Source of the DNA: Brochothrix thermosphacta DSM 20171 = FSL F6-1036
GTDB lineage: Bacteria > Bacillota > Bacilli > Lactobacillales > Listeriaceae
NCBI RefSeq assembly: GCF_036884295.1
Contig: NZ_CP145608.1
Location: 434,001 to 498,000 of the forward strand
Length of the DNA: 64,000 nt
Reading direction: 5' to 3'
In this document: positions 28,314-36,659 of the stretch, piece by piece
Layout of the letters: every line of letters begins with the position of its first letter
Numbering within the stretch: the stretch's first letter is position 1
Notes under the pieces: model-generated
The model's input: only the letters and a program-made list of their open reading frames with translations
What the model was told of the DNA's origin: nothing
Database searches by the model: none
Position numbers and translations under genes: made by a program

Positions 28314-28602
28314 CGAATATTTCGTTGTTTTCATCAAGGTGAAGCGAAGGTGTGATGGTTGAGTCGTAACCTCTTTCAATCATCAACCAAGAACGTAAGG
28401 CTTGAATAATCATTGAGCTTTCTAAGTGACAAATAATCCGTTGCCCAATTAAAACAATTGCTTCAAAAAACGGATGATTATTGGTACTGTTTCCTTTGAG
28501 TTGAATTTTCAATAAATGGCTATCTATTTGTTGATCATAACCAATAGTTGCTGTAATGGCATCTGCGATATTAGCGGATGATAAAGTTGTTGATTTGAAC
28601 AT
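28303..28602 (-). CDS. Conserved-looking hypothetical protein
   Basis: 99 residues, cytosolic, slightly acidic, no membrane helix and no motif I recognise. It is credible because of a very strong ribosome site (AAGGAGGTG, 9 bp before ATG) and normal codon use. The ribosome site is part of an inverted repeat (28610-28624 with 28662-28677) that could hide it in the transcript. It overlaps the S66 gene tail-to-tail by 11 bp. Confidence 0.65.
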   Translation of the reverse strand: MFKSTTLSSANIADAITATIGYDQQIDSHLLKIQLKGNSTNNHPFFEAIVLIGQRIICHLESSMIIQALRSWLMIERGYDSTITPSLHLDENNEIFATL

Positions 28603-28609
28603 AGTGCAG

Positions 28610-28677
28610 ACACCTCCTTCTTCATAAATTTAAACGATAAGCTAATTTTAACTTAGTTTTCTGAAGAAGGTAGGTGT
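28610..28677 (-). promoter_or_regulatory. 5'-UTR hairpin that can sequester the ribosome site
   Basis: On the minus strand ACACCTACCTTCTTCA (28677-28662) is complementary, with one bulge, to TGAAGAAGGAGGTGT (28624-28610), which contains the Shine-Dalgarno of gene 28303-28602. The loop is about 37 nt and AT-rich. Confidence 0.5.
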
Positions 28678-28715
28678 TTTGTGTGGTGAAATGATTAAGC
28701 TTAAGAGAGAATCTT

Positions 28716-29030
28716 TTAATCTTCTTTTATTATATCCCAGATTTTTTTTAATTTTTGCAAATCAGCTGGATCGGCTTCTGGTAATAAACGGTACCAGTCC
28801 AGTAAGTCATTTTCAGCTAAATGACTCATTTCGATAGGAGTGGATTCATAGCCAATTAGATAGTCGACAGAGACCTCGAAAAAGCTTGCTAACTTCATAA
28901 GCATATCTTTATCTGGAGTACGTTGACCGGTCTCATACATTGCATAAGTCGTCCGCGCTATTCCCAATGCGTTAGCGATATCGACTTGTCGCAGTTTTGT
29001 AGTTTGTCGTAAACTTTTCAAAATTTCCAT
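28716..29030 (-). CDS. XRE-family helix-turn-helix regulator
   Basis: 104 residues. Cro/C1-type HTH at residues about 5-60 (LRQVDIANALGIARTTYAMYETGQRTPDKD), followed by FEVSVDYLIGYE, the usual connector, and a short C-terminal helix. Cytosolic DNA-binding repressor. It is divergent from a second XRE protein (29309-29494) whose recognition helix is nearly identical. The ATG at 29030 has a good GGAGG site. Confidence 0.88.
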   Translation of the reverse strand: MEILKSLRQTTKLRQVDIANALGIARTTYAMYETGQRTPDKDMLMKLASFFEVSVDYLIGYESTPIEMSHLAENDLLDWYRLLPEADPADLQKLKKIWDIIKED

Positions 29031-29233
29031 GGATTGCCTCCTTGTTTCAACGTCACTTTATGTGTAGTCCTTCTTTTATTATACAGTTAGAAAGATAAAC
29101 AGTAAAATAATAGTATGTATAGGCTAATAGAGGGATTTGGTTATAAATCTTTTTGATATAAAAATTTAAATCTAAAAATGATTGTCGTTTTCTTTTTTTG
29201 AGTGACTAGTAAAATAAATAGTTCATCCGTAAG

Positions 29234-29292
29234 GGTAACGTTTGACAATATAGGTAGAAAAAGGCTATATTTATGATACACAAAACGTGACC
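29234..29292 (+). promoter_or_regulatory. Promoter flanked by inverted repeat, upstream of short XRE gene
   Basis: TTGACA (29242-29247), 18 bp, TATATT (29266-29271). GGTAACGTTT (29234-29243) and AAACGTGACC (29283-29292) form a near-perfect inverted repeat around it, suggesting two operator half-sites. Confidence 0.55.
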
Positions 29293-29308
29293 TTAGGAGG
29301 GGAGAAAG

Positions 29309-29494
29309 TTGAGAAAATGGCTTATAGAACTTCGAAAAGGAAAGTGTTTAACGCAACAAGAAGTAGCAGATGAAATTGGCGTCTCTCGAACAGCTTATGC
29401 AATGTATGAACAAGGACAGCGTAATCCGGCTGTTAAAACAGCAAAAAAAGTAGGGGAATTTTTATATTTCGATTGGACAAGATTTTTCGAATGA
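29309..29494 (+). CDS. Short XRE-family HTH protein
   Basis: 61 residues, TTG start after GGAGGGGAGAAAG. Nearly the entire protein is one HTH domain (LTQQEVADEIGVSRTAYAMYEQGQRNPAVK). No dimerisation or sensor domain follows. The core RTxYAMYExGQRxP is shared with the XRE protein encoded divergently at 28716-29030, so both may bind the same operators. It could be an antirepressor-like or Cro-like partner. A truncated gene is also possible, but no continuation is visible downstream. Confidence 0.75.
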   Translation: MRKWLIELRKGKCLTQQEVADEIGVSRTAYAMYEQGQRNPAVKTAKKVGEFLYFDWTRFFE

Positions 29495-29641
29495 TAAGTT
29501 ACGAAATGTGTCATTTGAAGTCATGTTATAAAATGTCCAAAAGAGGATATAAAATAAATCAGGGACCTTTGTGATAAACTAGCACAGGTACTAATTTCAT
29601 GTTATACTATTATTATATATTTTGTTTTTGGAGGACGTATT

Positions 29642-29875
29642 ATGCATACTGTATTATTAGTGTTATTGATTATCACATGTGTTTTACTAGTTACTGCTGT
29701 TGTTTTACAACCTAGTAAAGATGCCGGTTTATCAGGCGCACTTACAGGCGGAGCAGAGCAATTATTCGGTAAAAAGAAAGTACGTGGCGTTGAACTTGTA
29801 CTTCATCGTGCAACGGTTGTACTCTCAGTCTTATTCTTTGCGCTAGTTATTTTATTAAGCTTTTTTGTGAAGTAA
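29642..29875 (+). CDS. secG: Preprotein translocase subunit SecG
   Basis: 77 residues with two membrane helices (about 3-23 and 53-74) separated by the conserved cytoplasmic loop [21 protein letters not shown]. It is the non-essential third subunit of the SecYEG channel in the plasma membrane. GGAGG precedes the ATG. The order secG-est-rnr-smpB-ssrA downstream is the well-known Bacilli arrangement. Confidence 0.95.
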   Translation: MHTVLLVLLIITCVLLVTAVVLQPSKDAGLSGALTGGAEQLFGKKKVRGVELVLHRATVVLSVLFFALVILLSFFVK

Positions 29876-30019
29876 TTAAAACAAAGATGGTTACACAAAG
29901 AAACTGTTTGTTTTCACAGGCGACTTCACTGTATCTTCTGGATAATTGGCAATAAGAGATTCATCCCAACGATACGCGTGCGGCTGTTTGGCTACGGAAA
30001 CAAGGCGATAATTCGCTCA
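29876..30019 (+). other. Structured-looking gap between secG and est
   Basis: About 145 bases of less AT-rich sequence than the usual spacers here, with several short self-complementary pieces (for example CCAAC/GTTTGG near 29968-29993), directly before a strong terminator. No coding frame is credible. It may be a secG 3'-UTR-derived RNA; I find no known RNA family in it. Confidence 0.35.
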
Positions 30020-30046
30020 AGCATCTGCATAAGGCAGATGCTTTTT
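30020..30046 (+). terminator. Rho-independent terminator
   Basis: AGCATCTGC (30020-30028) pairs with GCAGATGCT (30034-30042), followed by T4. Confidence 0.9.
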
Positions 30047-30102
30047 GTTTTTTATAATATAATAATAAGCGATAGGAAAAATTTATAAGGAAGTGAATCA
30101 CG

Positions 30103-30849
30103 ATGAAATTACGTCAAGCTGAACCATTTTATTTTAAGAAGGGACCAAAAGCCTTTCTGTTACTCCATGGTTTTACAGGAAATACAGCAGATGTGAGAAT
30201 GCTTGGGCGCTTTTTAGAAGATCAAAACATCACTAGCTATGCGCCTTTATATAAAGGACACGGTGGTACACCTGAATCCTTGTTAGAAACAACCCCCGAA
30301 GATTGGTGGTCTTCAGTGCTTGAAGGTTACCAATTTTTAAAGGATGAGGGGTTTGATGAAATTGTTGTTGCTGGTTTGTCATTAGGCGGCGCTTTTTCAT
30401 TAAAATTAGGCTATAATTTGCCTGTAAAGGGTATCATTACTATGGCTGCTCCGTCCGAAGTGAACGGTGATTCGCCTATTATACGTGGATTCCGCAGCTT
30501 CGCTGAAAAATATAAACAGTACGAAGGAAAAGATGCTGAAACAATTGCTGCTGAAATGACAGTCTTCGATTCAGAGTCTTTTTCAACCATCACTCAATTA
30601 TCGAATGAAATTCAATCAATTAGAGATAATATTGATATGATTTATGCGCCAATTATGGTCGCTCAAGGTGAGCAAGATAAAATGGTTACCAGCGATAATG
30701 CCCAATATATTTATGATCACGTAGAATCAAATGATAAAAACTTAAAATGGTATCCGAAATCGGGCCATATACTGACGTTAGACATTGAAAGAAAACAATT
30801 GCATGAAGATATACTTGCGTTTAGCGAGACATTAGATTGGAGCAATTAA
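30103..30849 (+). CDS. est: Carboxylesterase Est (alpha/beta hydrolase)
   Basis: 248 residues. Oxyanion region LLHGFTGN, nucleophile elbow GLSLGG (Ser about 94), Asp in GEQDKMV (about 193) and His in KSGHIL (about 223). The fold and length match Geobacillus Est30/YvaK-type carboxylesterases, which hydrolyse short- to medium-chain esters in the cytosol. AAGGAAG precedes the ATG. It lies 25 bp upstream of rnr and is probably cotranscribed with it. Confidence 0.9.
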   Translation: MKLRQAEPFYFKKGPKAFLLLHGFTGNTADVRMLGRFLEDQNITSYAPLYKGHGGTPESLLETTPEDWWSSVLEGYQFLKDEGFDEIVVAGLSLGGAFSLKLGYNLPVKGIITMAAPSEVNGDSPIIRGFRSFAEKYKQYEGKDAETIAAEMTVFDSESFSTITQLSNEIQSIRDNIDMIYAPIMVAQGEQDKMVTSDNAQYIYDHVESNDKNLKWYPKSGHILTLDIERKQLHEDILAFSETLDWSN

Positions 30850-30874
30850 CAACTATGATAAGGAGGTGTTGTGC

Positions 30875-33241
30875 ATGTCATCACAAACACAATACAAGGA
30901 TGAGGTAATCGCTTTTCTAAAGACACAATCAGACAAGGCTGTATCGATAGAGGAGATTGAAAAAGGAATACATATGGGTGATGCAGACGAGTTTAAAGTA
31001 TTGGTGAAATCACTTGTTCAGCTTGAAGAACGAGGTAAAATAATTCGAACAAAACGCAATCTTTACGGTCTTCCAGAAAATATGAACCATATTACAGGAC
31101 GATTCCAAGCACATGAAAAAGGTTTCGGTTTTGTTATTCCAGAGGATAAAACATTAGATGATGTTTTTATTCCACCACGCATGACAAATAATGCAATGAA
31201 TGGCGATACTGTTATGGCTGAAATTATGCAGTCGAAACGTAATGATTCTCGCCAAGAAGGTGTGATTATTAAAATTATTGAACGTGGCACACAAAATTTA
31301 GTTGGTCTTTATACAGAGGACACAAATGGTGACGTTTATGTTGTACCAGATGATAAAAAATTGAATTTCCGTATTCAAATTATTGAAGAGGGTAGTGTTA
31401 AAGCTGTTGCAGGACATAAAGTTGTTGTGACAATTAAAGAATACCCTGAATCTAATCAAGATGCTAAGGGGTATATTACGAGCGTTATTGGTCACAAAAA
31501 TGATCCAGGCGTTGATATTTTATCTATTGTTCATGGTTTGGAAATCGACATTGAGTTTCCTGATGCGGTTATTGAAGAAGCTAACCGTGTGCCAGATCAA
31601 ATCGATCCAGCAACAATCGGTTCGCGTCGTGATTTAAGAGCAGAGATGCTAATTACAATTGATGGTGAATCAGCTAAAGATTTAGATGATGCAGTAAGTG
31701 CCAAACAATTGCCAAACGGTAACTACGAATTAGGTGTTCATATTGCCGATGTTAGCCATTATGTAACTGAAGGTTCGGAATTGGACACGGAAGCAGCTGA
31801 AAGAGGTACAAGTGTGTATCTAGTTGACCGTGTTATCCCGATGATTCCTCATCGACTTTCGAATGGTATTTGTTCATTGAATCCGAAACAAGATCGTTTC
31901 ACACTATCGTGTGTGATGGAAATTGATAAAAACGGGTCTGTTGTACGCCATGAAATTTTTGAAAGTGTGATTAACACAACAGAACGTATGACTTACACAG
32001 GCGTTAATCAAATTTTAACCGATCGTGATGAAGCTACTCGTGAACAATTTAAAGAAGTAGTGCCGATGGTTGAAACAATGGAAAAAATTGCACAAAGTCT
32101 CCGTCATCGTCGTGATGTTCGTGGATCAGTCGATTTTGACATTGGTGAAGCTGGCGTTATTGTTGATGAAAATGGCCACCCGACTGATGTTGTTTTACGC
32201 ACACGTGGTGTGGGTGAGAAAATGATTGAAGAGTTTATGCTAGCAGCGAATGAAACTGTAGCTGAGCATTTTAATAAAATGCATGTGCCATTCATTTACC
32301 GAGTGCATGAGGAACCAAAAGAAGATCGTTTACAAACGTTCTTTGAGTTCATTACTAATTTTGGGATTACAGTTCAAAATTCTAAAGATGGTTTGAAACC
32401 AAGTGTTTTACAAGAAGTATTAGATAAAGTTAAAGGTAAACCAGAAGAATTAGTCGTATCAACAGTGATGTTACGTTCAATGCAACAAGCACGTTACGAT
32501 GTTCATAGTCTAGGACATTTTGGTTTATCAACAGAATATTATACACACTTTACATCACCAATTCGTCGTTATCCTGACTTAATGGTTCATCGTTTAATTC
32601 GTTCATACCTTATTAATAAGCAAACGGATGAAGCAACGATGGCACATTGGAATGCTGAATTACCAGAAGTTGCTGAGCACACTTCAAAAATGGAACGTCG
32701 TGCTATTCAAGCAGAACGTGCAACAGATGAGTTGAAGAAAACAGAATTTATGCTTGATAAGATTGGTGAAGTATACAAAGGTGTTATCAGTTCAGCAACA
32801 AACTTTGGTTTATTCGTATCGCTGGAAAACACAATTGAAGGCTTAATTCATATCAGTGCGCTAAAAGGTGATTACTTTAACTTCAATCCTCAACAATTTG
32901 CTTTAATTGGTGAACGTTCAGGTAAAGTGTATCGTATTGGTGATGAAATTATGGTTAAGGTTGAGAAGGTAGACGTTGAAGCGCGTAAAATTGATTTCTC
33001 AGCTGTAAAAGAAGGCGATGATAGCGTAGTGGACTTAGGCGAGTTGAAAACATCAGAACGCCGTGAGTATTCAAAAGGTCGTCGCTCAAAAAAACCGCTA
33101 AATCTTAAAGGCAGAGGTGATTCACCGAAAGCTGATAAAGATAAGCCTAAATATGGTGGTGGCAGTATCTCTGGTAAAAACACCAATAAGAAAAACAATA
33201 AAAAAGGTAAAAAAACCTTTTATCAAAAATACTCTAAATAA
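30875..33241 (+). CDS. rnr: Ribonuclease R
   Basis: 788 residues from ATG 30875 with AGGAGG at 30861-30866. Domains in order: N-terminal winged helix, two cold-shock OB folds (about 60-230), RNB catalytic domain (about 255-585) with the metal-binding DLDDAVS cluster and the RNB signature near HFTSPIRRYPDLMVHR, S1 domain (about 630-715), and a basic Lys-rich tail. It is a processive 3'-5' exoribonuclease that unwinds structured RNA and degrades tmRNA-tagged mRNA. smpB and ssrA follow, a functional trans-translation cluster. Confidence 0.95.
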   Translation: MSSQTQYKDEVIAFLKTQSDKAVSIEEIEKGIHMGDADEFKVLVKSLVQLEERGKIIRTKRNLYGLPENMNHITGRFQAHEKGFGFVIPEDKTLDDVFIPPRMTNNAMNGDTVMAEIMQSKRNDSRQEGVIIKIIERGTQNLVGLYTEDTNGDVYVVPDDKKLNFRIQIIEEGSVKAVAGHKVVVTIKEYPESNQDAKGYITSVIGHKNDPGVDILSIVHGLEIDIEFPDAVIEEANRVPDQIDPATIGSRRDLRAEMLITIDGESAKDLDDAVSAKQLPNGNYELGVHIADVSHYVTEGSELDTEAAERGTSVYLVDRVIPMIPHRLSNGICSLNPKQDRFTLSCVMEIDKNGSVVRHEIFESVINTTERMTYTGVNQILTDRDEATREQFKEVVPMVETMEKIAQSLRHRRDVRGSVDFDIGEAGVIVDENGHPTDVVLRTRGVGEKMIEEFMLAANETVAEHFNKMHVPFIYRVHEEPKEDRLQTFFEFITNFGITVQNSKDGLKPSVLQEVLDKVKGKPEELVVSTVMLRSMQQARYDVHSLGHFGLSTEYYTHFTSPIRRYPDLMVHRLIRSYLINKQTDEATMAHWNAELPEVAEHTSKMERRAIQAERATDELKKTEFMLDKIGEVYKGVISSATNFGLFVSLENTIEGLIHISALKGDYFNFNPQQFALIGERSGKVYRIGDEIMVKVEKVDVEARKIDFSAVKEGDDSVVDLGELKTSERREYSKGRRSKKPLNLKGRGDSPKADKDKPKYGGGSISGKNTNKKNNKKGKKTFYQKYSK

Positions 33242-33373
33242 ATAAAAGTGAACGACCTTGTTATGCTTCCTGAAAATTGGAGAACCTCAACTTGGTATTT
33301 CACTTTAAAAGTAGACCTTTTTCTGCTAAAGTGGGAAGATAGACATTCATCAGAATGAGAGGGTGACAAACAG

Positions 33374-33841
33374 ATGCCAAAAGGTGCTGGAAAACAAATC
33401 GCAGGCAACAAAAAAGCCTATCATGATTATTTCATTGAGGAAACCTATGAGGCGGGTGTTGTGTTACAAGGAACAGAGATAAAATCAGTTCGTAATGGAC
33501 GCGTCAACCTGAAAGATGGTTATGCACAAATTCGTAACGGTGAGATATTCTTATATAATGTACACATTAGTCCGTATGAACAAGGGAACCGTTTCAATCA
33601 TGAACCATTGCGTGTGCGTAAGTTATTATTGCATCGCAAACAAATTGACCAATTAATTGGTGATACAAAGGAATCTGGGTATTCATTAATCCCTGTGAAG
33701 ATGTATCTGAAAAATGGTTTTTTAAAAGTCTTAATTGGCTTGGCTCGTGGTAAGAAAAAATATGATAAGCGTCAAGATTTAAAACAGAAGGAAGCTAAGC
33801 GCGACATCCAACGTGCCTTCCGTGATAACCAAAAATACTAG
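33374..33841 (+). CDS. smpB: SsrA-binding protein SmpB
   Basis: 155 residues: basic N-terminus, the conserved block [20 protein letters not shown], the OB-fold core and the C-terminal basic tail [13 protein letters not shown] that enters the mRNA channel of stalled ribosomes. It binds tmRNA and is needed for trans-translation. The substrate RNA gene ssrA starts 176 bp downstream with its own promoter. Confidence 0.96.
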   Translation: MPKGAGKQIAGNKKAYHDYFIEETYEAGVVLQGTEIKSVRNGRVNLKDGYAQIRNGEIFLYNVHISPYEQGNRFNHEPLRVRKLLLHRKQIDQLIGDTKESGYSLIPVKMYLKNGFLKVLIGLARGKKKYDKRQDLKQKEAKRDIQRAFRDNQKY

Positions 33842-33870
33842 TTGATATTTAAATAGCTTTTTGTTATAAT
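33842..33870 (+). promoter_or_regulatory. Promoter of ssrA
   Basis: TTGATA (33842-33847), 17-bp spacer, TATAAT (33865-33870), directly behind the smpB stop. The predicted transcript begins about 140 nt before the mature tmRNA 5' end. Confidence 0.8.
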
Positions 33871-34017
33871 ATCTATATTGGTGCCAAACCAATTGTGACG
33901 ACGAACACGCAAAAAAATCGTCAAGGGAGTATGTTGCCGGATTGTAACTGCTCCCACTTTTTATACAATTTATTAAGCTATTTCGGCTTATTCCCGGAAA
34001 CGCTAACCTCATAATGA

Positions 34018-34381
34018 GGGGACGTTACGGATTCGACAGGCATAGTTTGAGCTTGAGTGGCATGTCAGAGGGATCGTCTCTGTAAAAACGTCACAGCCAA
34101 TAATAACTGGCAAAACTAACAACAACTTTGCAGTAGCTGCGTAAGTAGTTAACTAGCAAGATCCTCCTTCCATCGCCCATGTGGTAAGATCAGGGTCTCA
34201 AATTAAGTGGGATACGCCCGATTGTTTCCGTCTGGAGCATGAAGGAAGAGATTAATCAGACTAGTCTTTAGGAAGCCTGTTTGCCGGCCGACTATTTGAC
34301 GAAATACTAATAGGTGAACTAAGCGTGTAGAAATTCAAGTGTCGATATGTCTGGACGCGGGTTCGACTCCCGCCGTCTCCA
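34018..34381 (+). ncRNA. ssrA: Transfer-messenger RNA
   Basis: 364 nt. The 5' end GGGGACGTTACGGATTCGAC and the 3' end GTTCGACTCCCGCCGTCTCC are diagnostic; GGGGACG pairs with CGTCTCC as acceptor stem, A34381 is the discriminator, and CCA is not encoded. The tag frame at 34109-34144 reads GKTNNNFAVAA then TAA, giving the degradation tag (A)GKTNNNFAVAA. It rescues stalled ribosomes with SmpB. Four pseudoknot regions are expected but were not folded here. Confidence 0.95.
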
Positions 34382-34420
34382 TTTCAGTGTTAAACCTGTA
34401 TGGAAATGCACAATTTTAAA

Positions 34421-34462
34421 AGAGCTTAAACATTGTTAAATCAGTGTTTAGGCTCTTTTTTT
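34421..34462 (+). terminator. Terminator of ssrA
   Basis: AGAGCTTAAACATTG (34421-34435) pairs with CAGTGTTTAGGCTCT (34442-34456), then T run. Confidence 0.85.
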
Positions 34463-34612
34463 GTTTCAGGGGTATGGAAGTGTGAATCATTGTTTTGATA
34501 TTTTTGGTACACTGTTTTATGAAAATATATTAGTATAATTTGGTTAGACAAAACGATGTTTTCGTTTGAAAATAAGTAAGTAGCTAATTGATCTGAACAG
34601 GAGAGTGAACAG

Positions 34613-35359
34613 ATGTCTAATGAAAGTGTGTGTGGTAATTGTGAAACCATTCAAAGATTTTATGGAAAAAAGAAGAAAGTTAATTATCCAAAAGTCAAAC
34701 AAAAAAAGAGAGATTGCGGCTTTTATGCGTTAGCCTATGCTGTCCAAATAATGTTAGTCAAAACAAATAACTTTAATTTAGAAAAAAATAAAATTGAAGA
34801 AATAGCGGAAAATTCTAAAGATTATATTCCTAGATTCAATGAATTAAGCAAAATAAAAAAACAACTATTTCCATCAGGAATAAAAGAAGATAGTAAGATA
34901 ATGCTTGAAACTGAGTTTTTTAATATTGACGCATTAGAAGAATTTAGTAACAACTATGTAGGACCTGAATTTTTAGCAGGTAGTATTTTCAAAATAGTTG
35001 AATTTAAAGATGTAAAAGAGTTGGAAACTGAATTAGAAAAGAATAAAGATGTTCCTTTTTTATTCCCTTACGCTCCTACAAAAAACAAAAAAAGTGGAAT
35101 TGGTCTTCATTGGGGCTGTGTTATTGTATCAAGCCAAAATGACAGGACTTACCTAATACAAACTGCTAAAAACAGGAACGTAAATAAGAAAGTTAAATTT
35201 AACGGAACTGTTACAGCTAAATTATTATATGAAGCTAATCAATCATTAGATTATTACGATTGGTCAAAGTTAAAAAAGAATAAGTCGCAACAATTTGAAG
35301 AATTTGAGGAAGATGTGTCTATGAATATAGGGAAAATGATGAGAGTAAAAATGGAATAG
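34613..35359 (+). CDS. Putative papain-like/C39-like cysteine peptidase
   Basis: 248 residues with no close family I can name. Near the N-terminus VKQKKRDCGFYALAYA gives the Q-x4-C pattern of papain-like and C39-type peptidases (Cys35, Gln30), and GLHWGCVIV (His166) followed by NDRTYLIQTAK fits the catalytic His and Asp/Asn strands. No signal peptide, no membrane helix; the tail after residue 215 is highly charged. CAGGAGAG precedes the ATG. It is a lone gene directly after tmRNA, a common insertion point for foreign DNA, and its AT-rich codon use fits acquisition. Target unknown: toxin, effector or processing enzyme are all open. Confidence 0.55.
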   Translation: MSNESVCGNCETIQRFYGKKKKVNYPKVKQKKRDCGFYALAYAVQIMLVKTNNFNLEKNKIEEIAENSKDYIPRFNELSKIKKQLFPSGIKEDSKIMLETEFFNIDALEEFSNNYVGPEFLAGSIFKIVEFKDVKELETELEKNKDVPFLFPYAPTKNKKSGIGLHWGCVIVSSQNDRTYLIQTAKNRNVNKKVKFNGTVTAKLLYEANQSLDYYDWSKLKKNKSQQFEEFEEDVSMNIGKMMRVKME

Positions 35360-35407
35360 AAGTTTGATTCATGAAGCAAACTTCTAATGAAATCAGAACA
35401 TAATTAG

Positions 35408-35644
35408 TTATTCAAAGTAAGGTACTTGTTTCATAAAAGGTTTCCCATTAACGATACCTTTTTCAAAGAGTTCTTCAGCTGTTTTAAAAAATTGGGTGTC
35501 TGAATTGGGAGCTGTTAGCAAGTAACTTTTTTCTTCATCATGTAGGCGTGAAATCCACCATTCCTCCCCATTCAAATCAAATGATAGTTCTTGTCCTTCT
35601 TCTACAATCGCTTGTCTAAAATTTTCCCATTGTGTTTCATCCAT
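35408..35644 (-). CDS. Hypothetical protein, 78 aa
   Basis: Acidic, soluble, Trp-rich (EEWWISRLHDEEKSYLL). ATG at 35644 with TTGGAGG upstream. No motif or family recognised. It is convergent with the cysteine-peptidase gene. Being short and alone in an accessory stretch, it might be an immunity or antitoxin-like partner, but nothing in the sequence proves that. Confidence 0.55.
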   Translation of the reverse strand: MDETQWENFRQAIVEEGQELSFDLNGEEWWISRLHDEEKSYLLTAPNSDTQFFKTAEELFEKGIVNGKPFMKQVPYFE

Positions 35645-35692
35645 TAATATATGCCTCCAATATCAATCTATTTTATTATTATTATGCTATTT

Positions 35693-35896
35693 TTAACGCA
35701 AATAATCAATATCTTGAGAATCATCTGGTAAATATGAGTGTTTTGGTTTTTTATTTTCATCATAGATACCGAATGTCTCTAAATGAACACCGGTTTGACC
35801 AGCATCATAAGAACGTGAGTACATATAAGTGTAATCGACATCAGGATCATCAGAAAAATGAACTGTGCATGAGTACCAACCATATTTCCAGCTATT
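35693..35896 (-). pseudogene. C-terminal remnant, DUF3139-like
   Basis: The minus strand is open for about 67 codons and reads GWYSCTVHFSDDPDVDYTYM then SRSYDAGQTGVHLE to a TAA at 35693, with a stop at 35897-35899 and no start codon in a sensible place. The pattern resembles the C-terminal half of DUF3139-type small lipid- or membrane-anchored Firmicute proteins. The N-terminal half (signal or membrane helix) is missing, so this is a gene fragment left by deletion or rearrangement. The family name is tentative. Confidence 0.45.
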
Positions 35897-36028
35897 TTAT
35901 CTAATGAAAAGGCGACAACGCTAGAAAACTCAAACTTAATTGCCGATAGTTATTACGAAAACATTAGAGCATATAGTTGGGTAAAAGTAATTATTTTTAA
36001 GACATCTGAAAAGGTGTATATATATAGA

Positions 36029-36057
36029 TTGCTGTTAGTCTTGATACTGACTATAAT
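36029..36057 (+). promoter_or_regulatory. Promoter of LytTR gene
   Basis: TTGCTG (36029-36034), 17 bp, TATAAT (36052-36057), 33 bp before the TTG start at 36090. Confidence 0.65.
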
Positions 36058-36089
36058 GAAAGTAAATTTAATTACAAAGGTGTGATCAT

Positions 36090-36547
36090 TTGCGGATTGA
36101 AATTAATCAGTTGGACAAAAAAATAATGAAGAAGAATCAGCCATTTTTAATATTTTCGAGGTGAGTGGTGCTGTTGAAAAGGTAATTGATATTTTGGAGA
36201 GCTCAGTGCACTTATTAGTTGTTCAAGATATTAATTCAGATGAATTTCATAACATAAAAACACACACTATCCTTTATGCCGAATACGTTGAACGTAAAAT
36301 ATTTTTATACACCAGTACAGAAGTTTATACAATTGGTAGTGAATCCTTAGTACAGTTTATTAAACACCTTCCAAATAATTTTATCAGAGTATCAAAAAAT
36401 ACGATTATAAATATTTATCAAGTACAGTCTTTTATTGCTCAGAGCAATGGTAATTTAATCATAACAATGAAGGGCAATGAAAAATTAATGGTGAGTAGAA
36501 GATATGTTAAATCATTAAAAGAAGCACTCATAATTTCTGCTTCGTGA
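36090..36547 (+). pseudogene. LytTR-domain transcriptional regulator, one frameshift
   Basis: TTG start at 36090 with AAAGG 9 bp upstream encodes MRIEINQLDKK, then the frame breaks at A7 (36117-36123). One more A gives LDKKNNEEESAIFNIFEVSG, continuous with the downstream frame to 36547, 152 residues in all. The C-terminal ~100 residues are a LytTR DNA-binding domain (ILYAEYVERKIFLYTSTEVY, NFIRVSKNTIINIYQV, MVSRRYVKSL). Small LytTR proteins without a receiver domain usually sit beside a DUF3021 membrane protein that senses or inhibits, as here (37152-37535). If not restored by slippage or a sequencing correction, the gene is dead. Confidence 0.8.
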
Positions 36548-36549
36548 CC

Positions 36550-36616
36550 ACAAGTGTTGGTGATACGACTACATGTGTTAAATGCTATATACGAGACTCT
36601 ATTCGTTAGTTATACT
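36550..36616 (+). promoter_or_regulatory. LytTR-type direct-repeat operator and promoter, copy 1
   Basis: ACAAGTGTT (36550-36558) and ACATGTGTT (36571-36579) are 9-bp direct repeats 21 bp apart. TATACT (36611-36616) lies 40 bp after the second repeat, without a good -35. This is the layout of AgrA-like LytTR activation. Confidence 0.6.
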
Positions 36617-36659
36617 CTTAATAGATTAGAAATTAGGAGGAATAAATAGGATCAACGAT

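Noticed and set aside
35632-35904. A 90-codon plus-strand frame
   Set aside because: His/Asn/Tyr-rich composition typical of a shadow; the minus strand has the DUF3139-like remnant and a start with GGAGG for the next gene.
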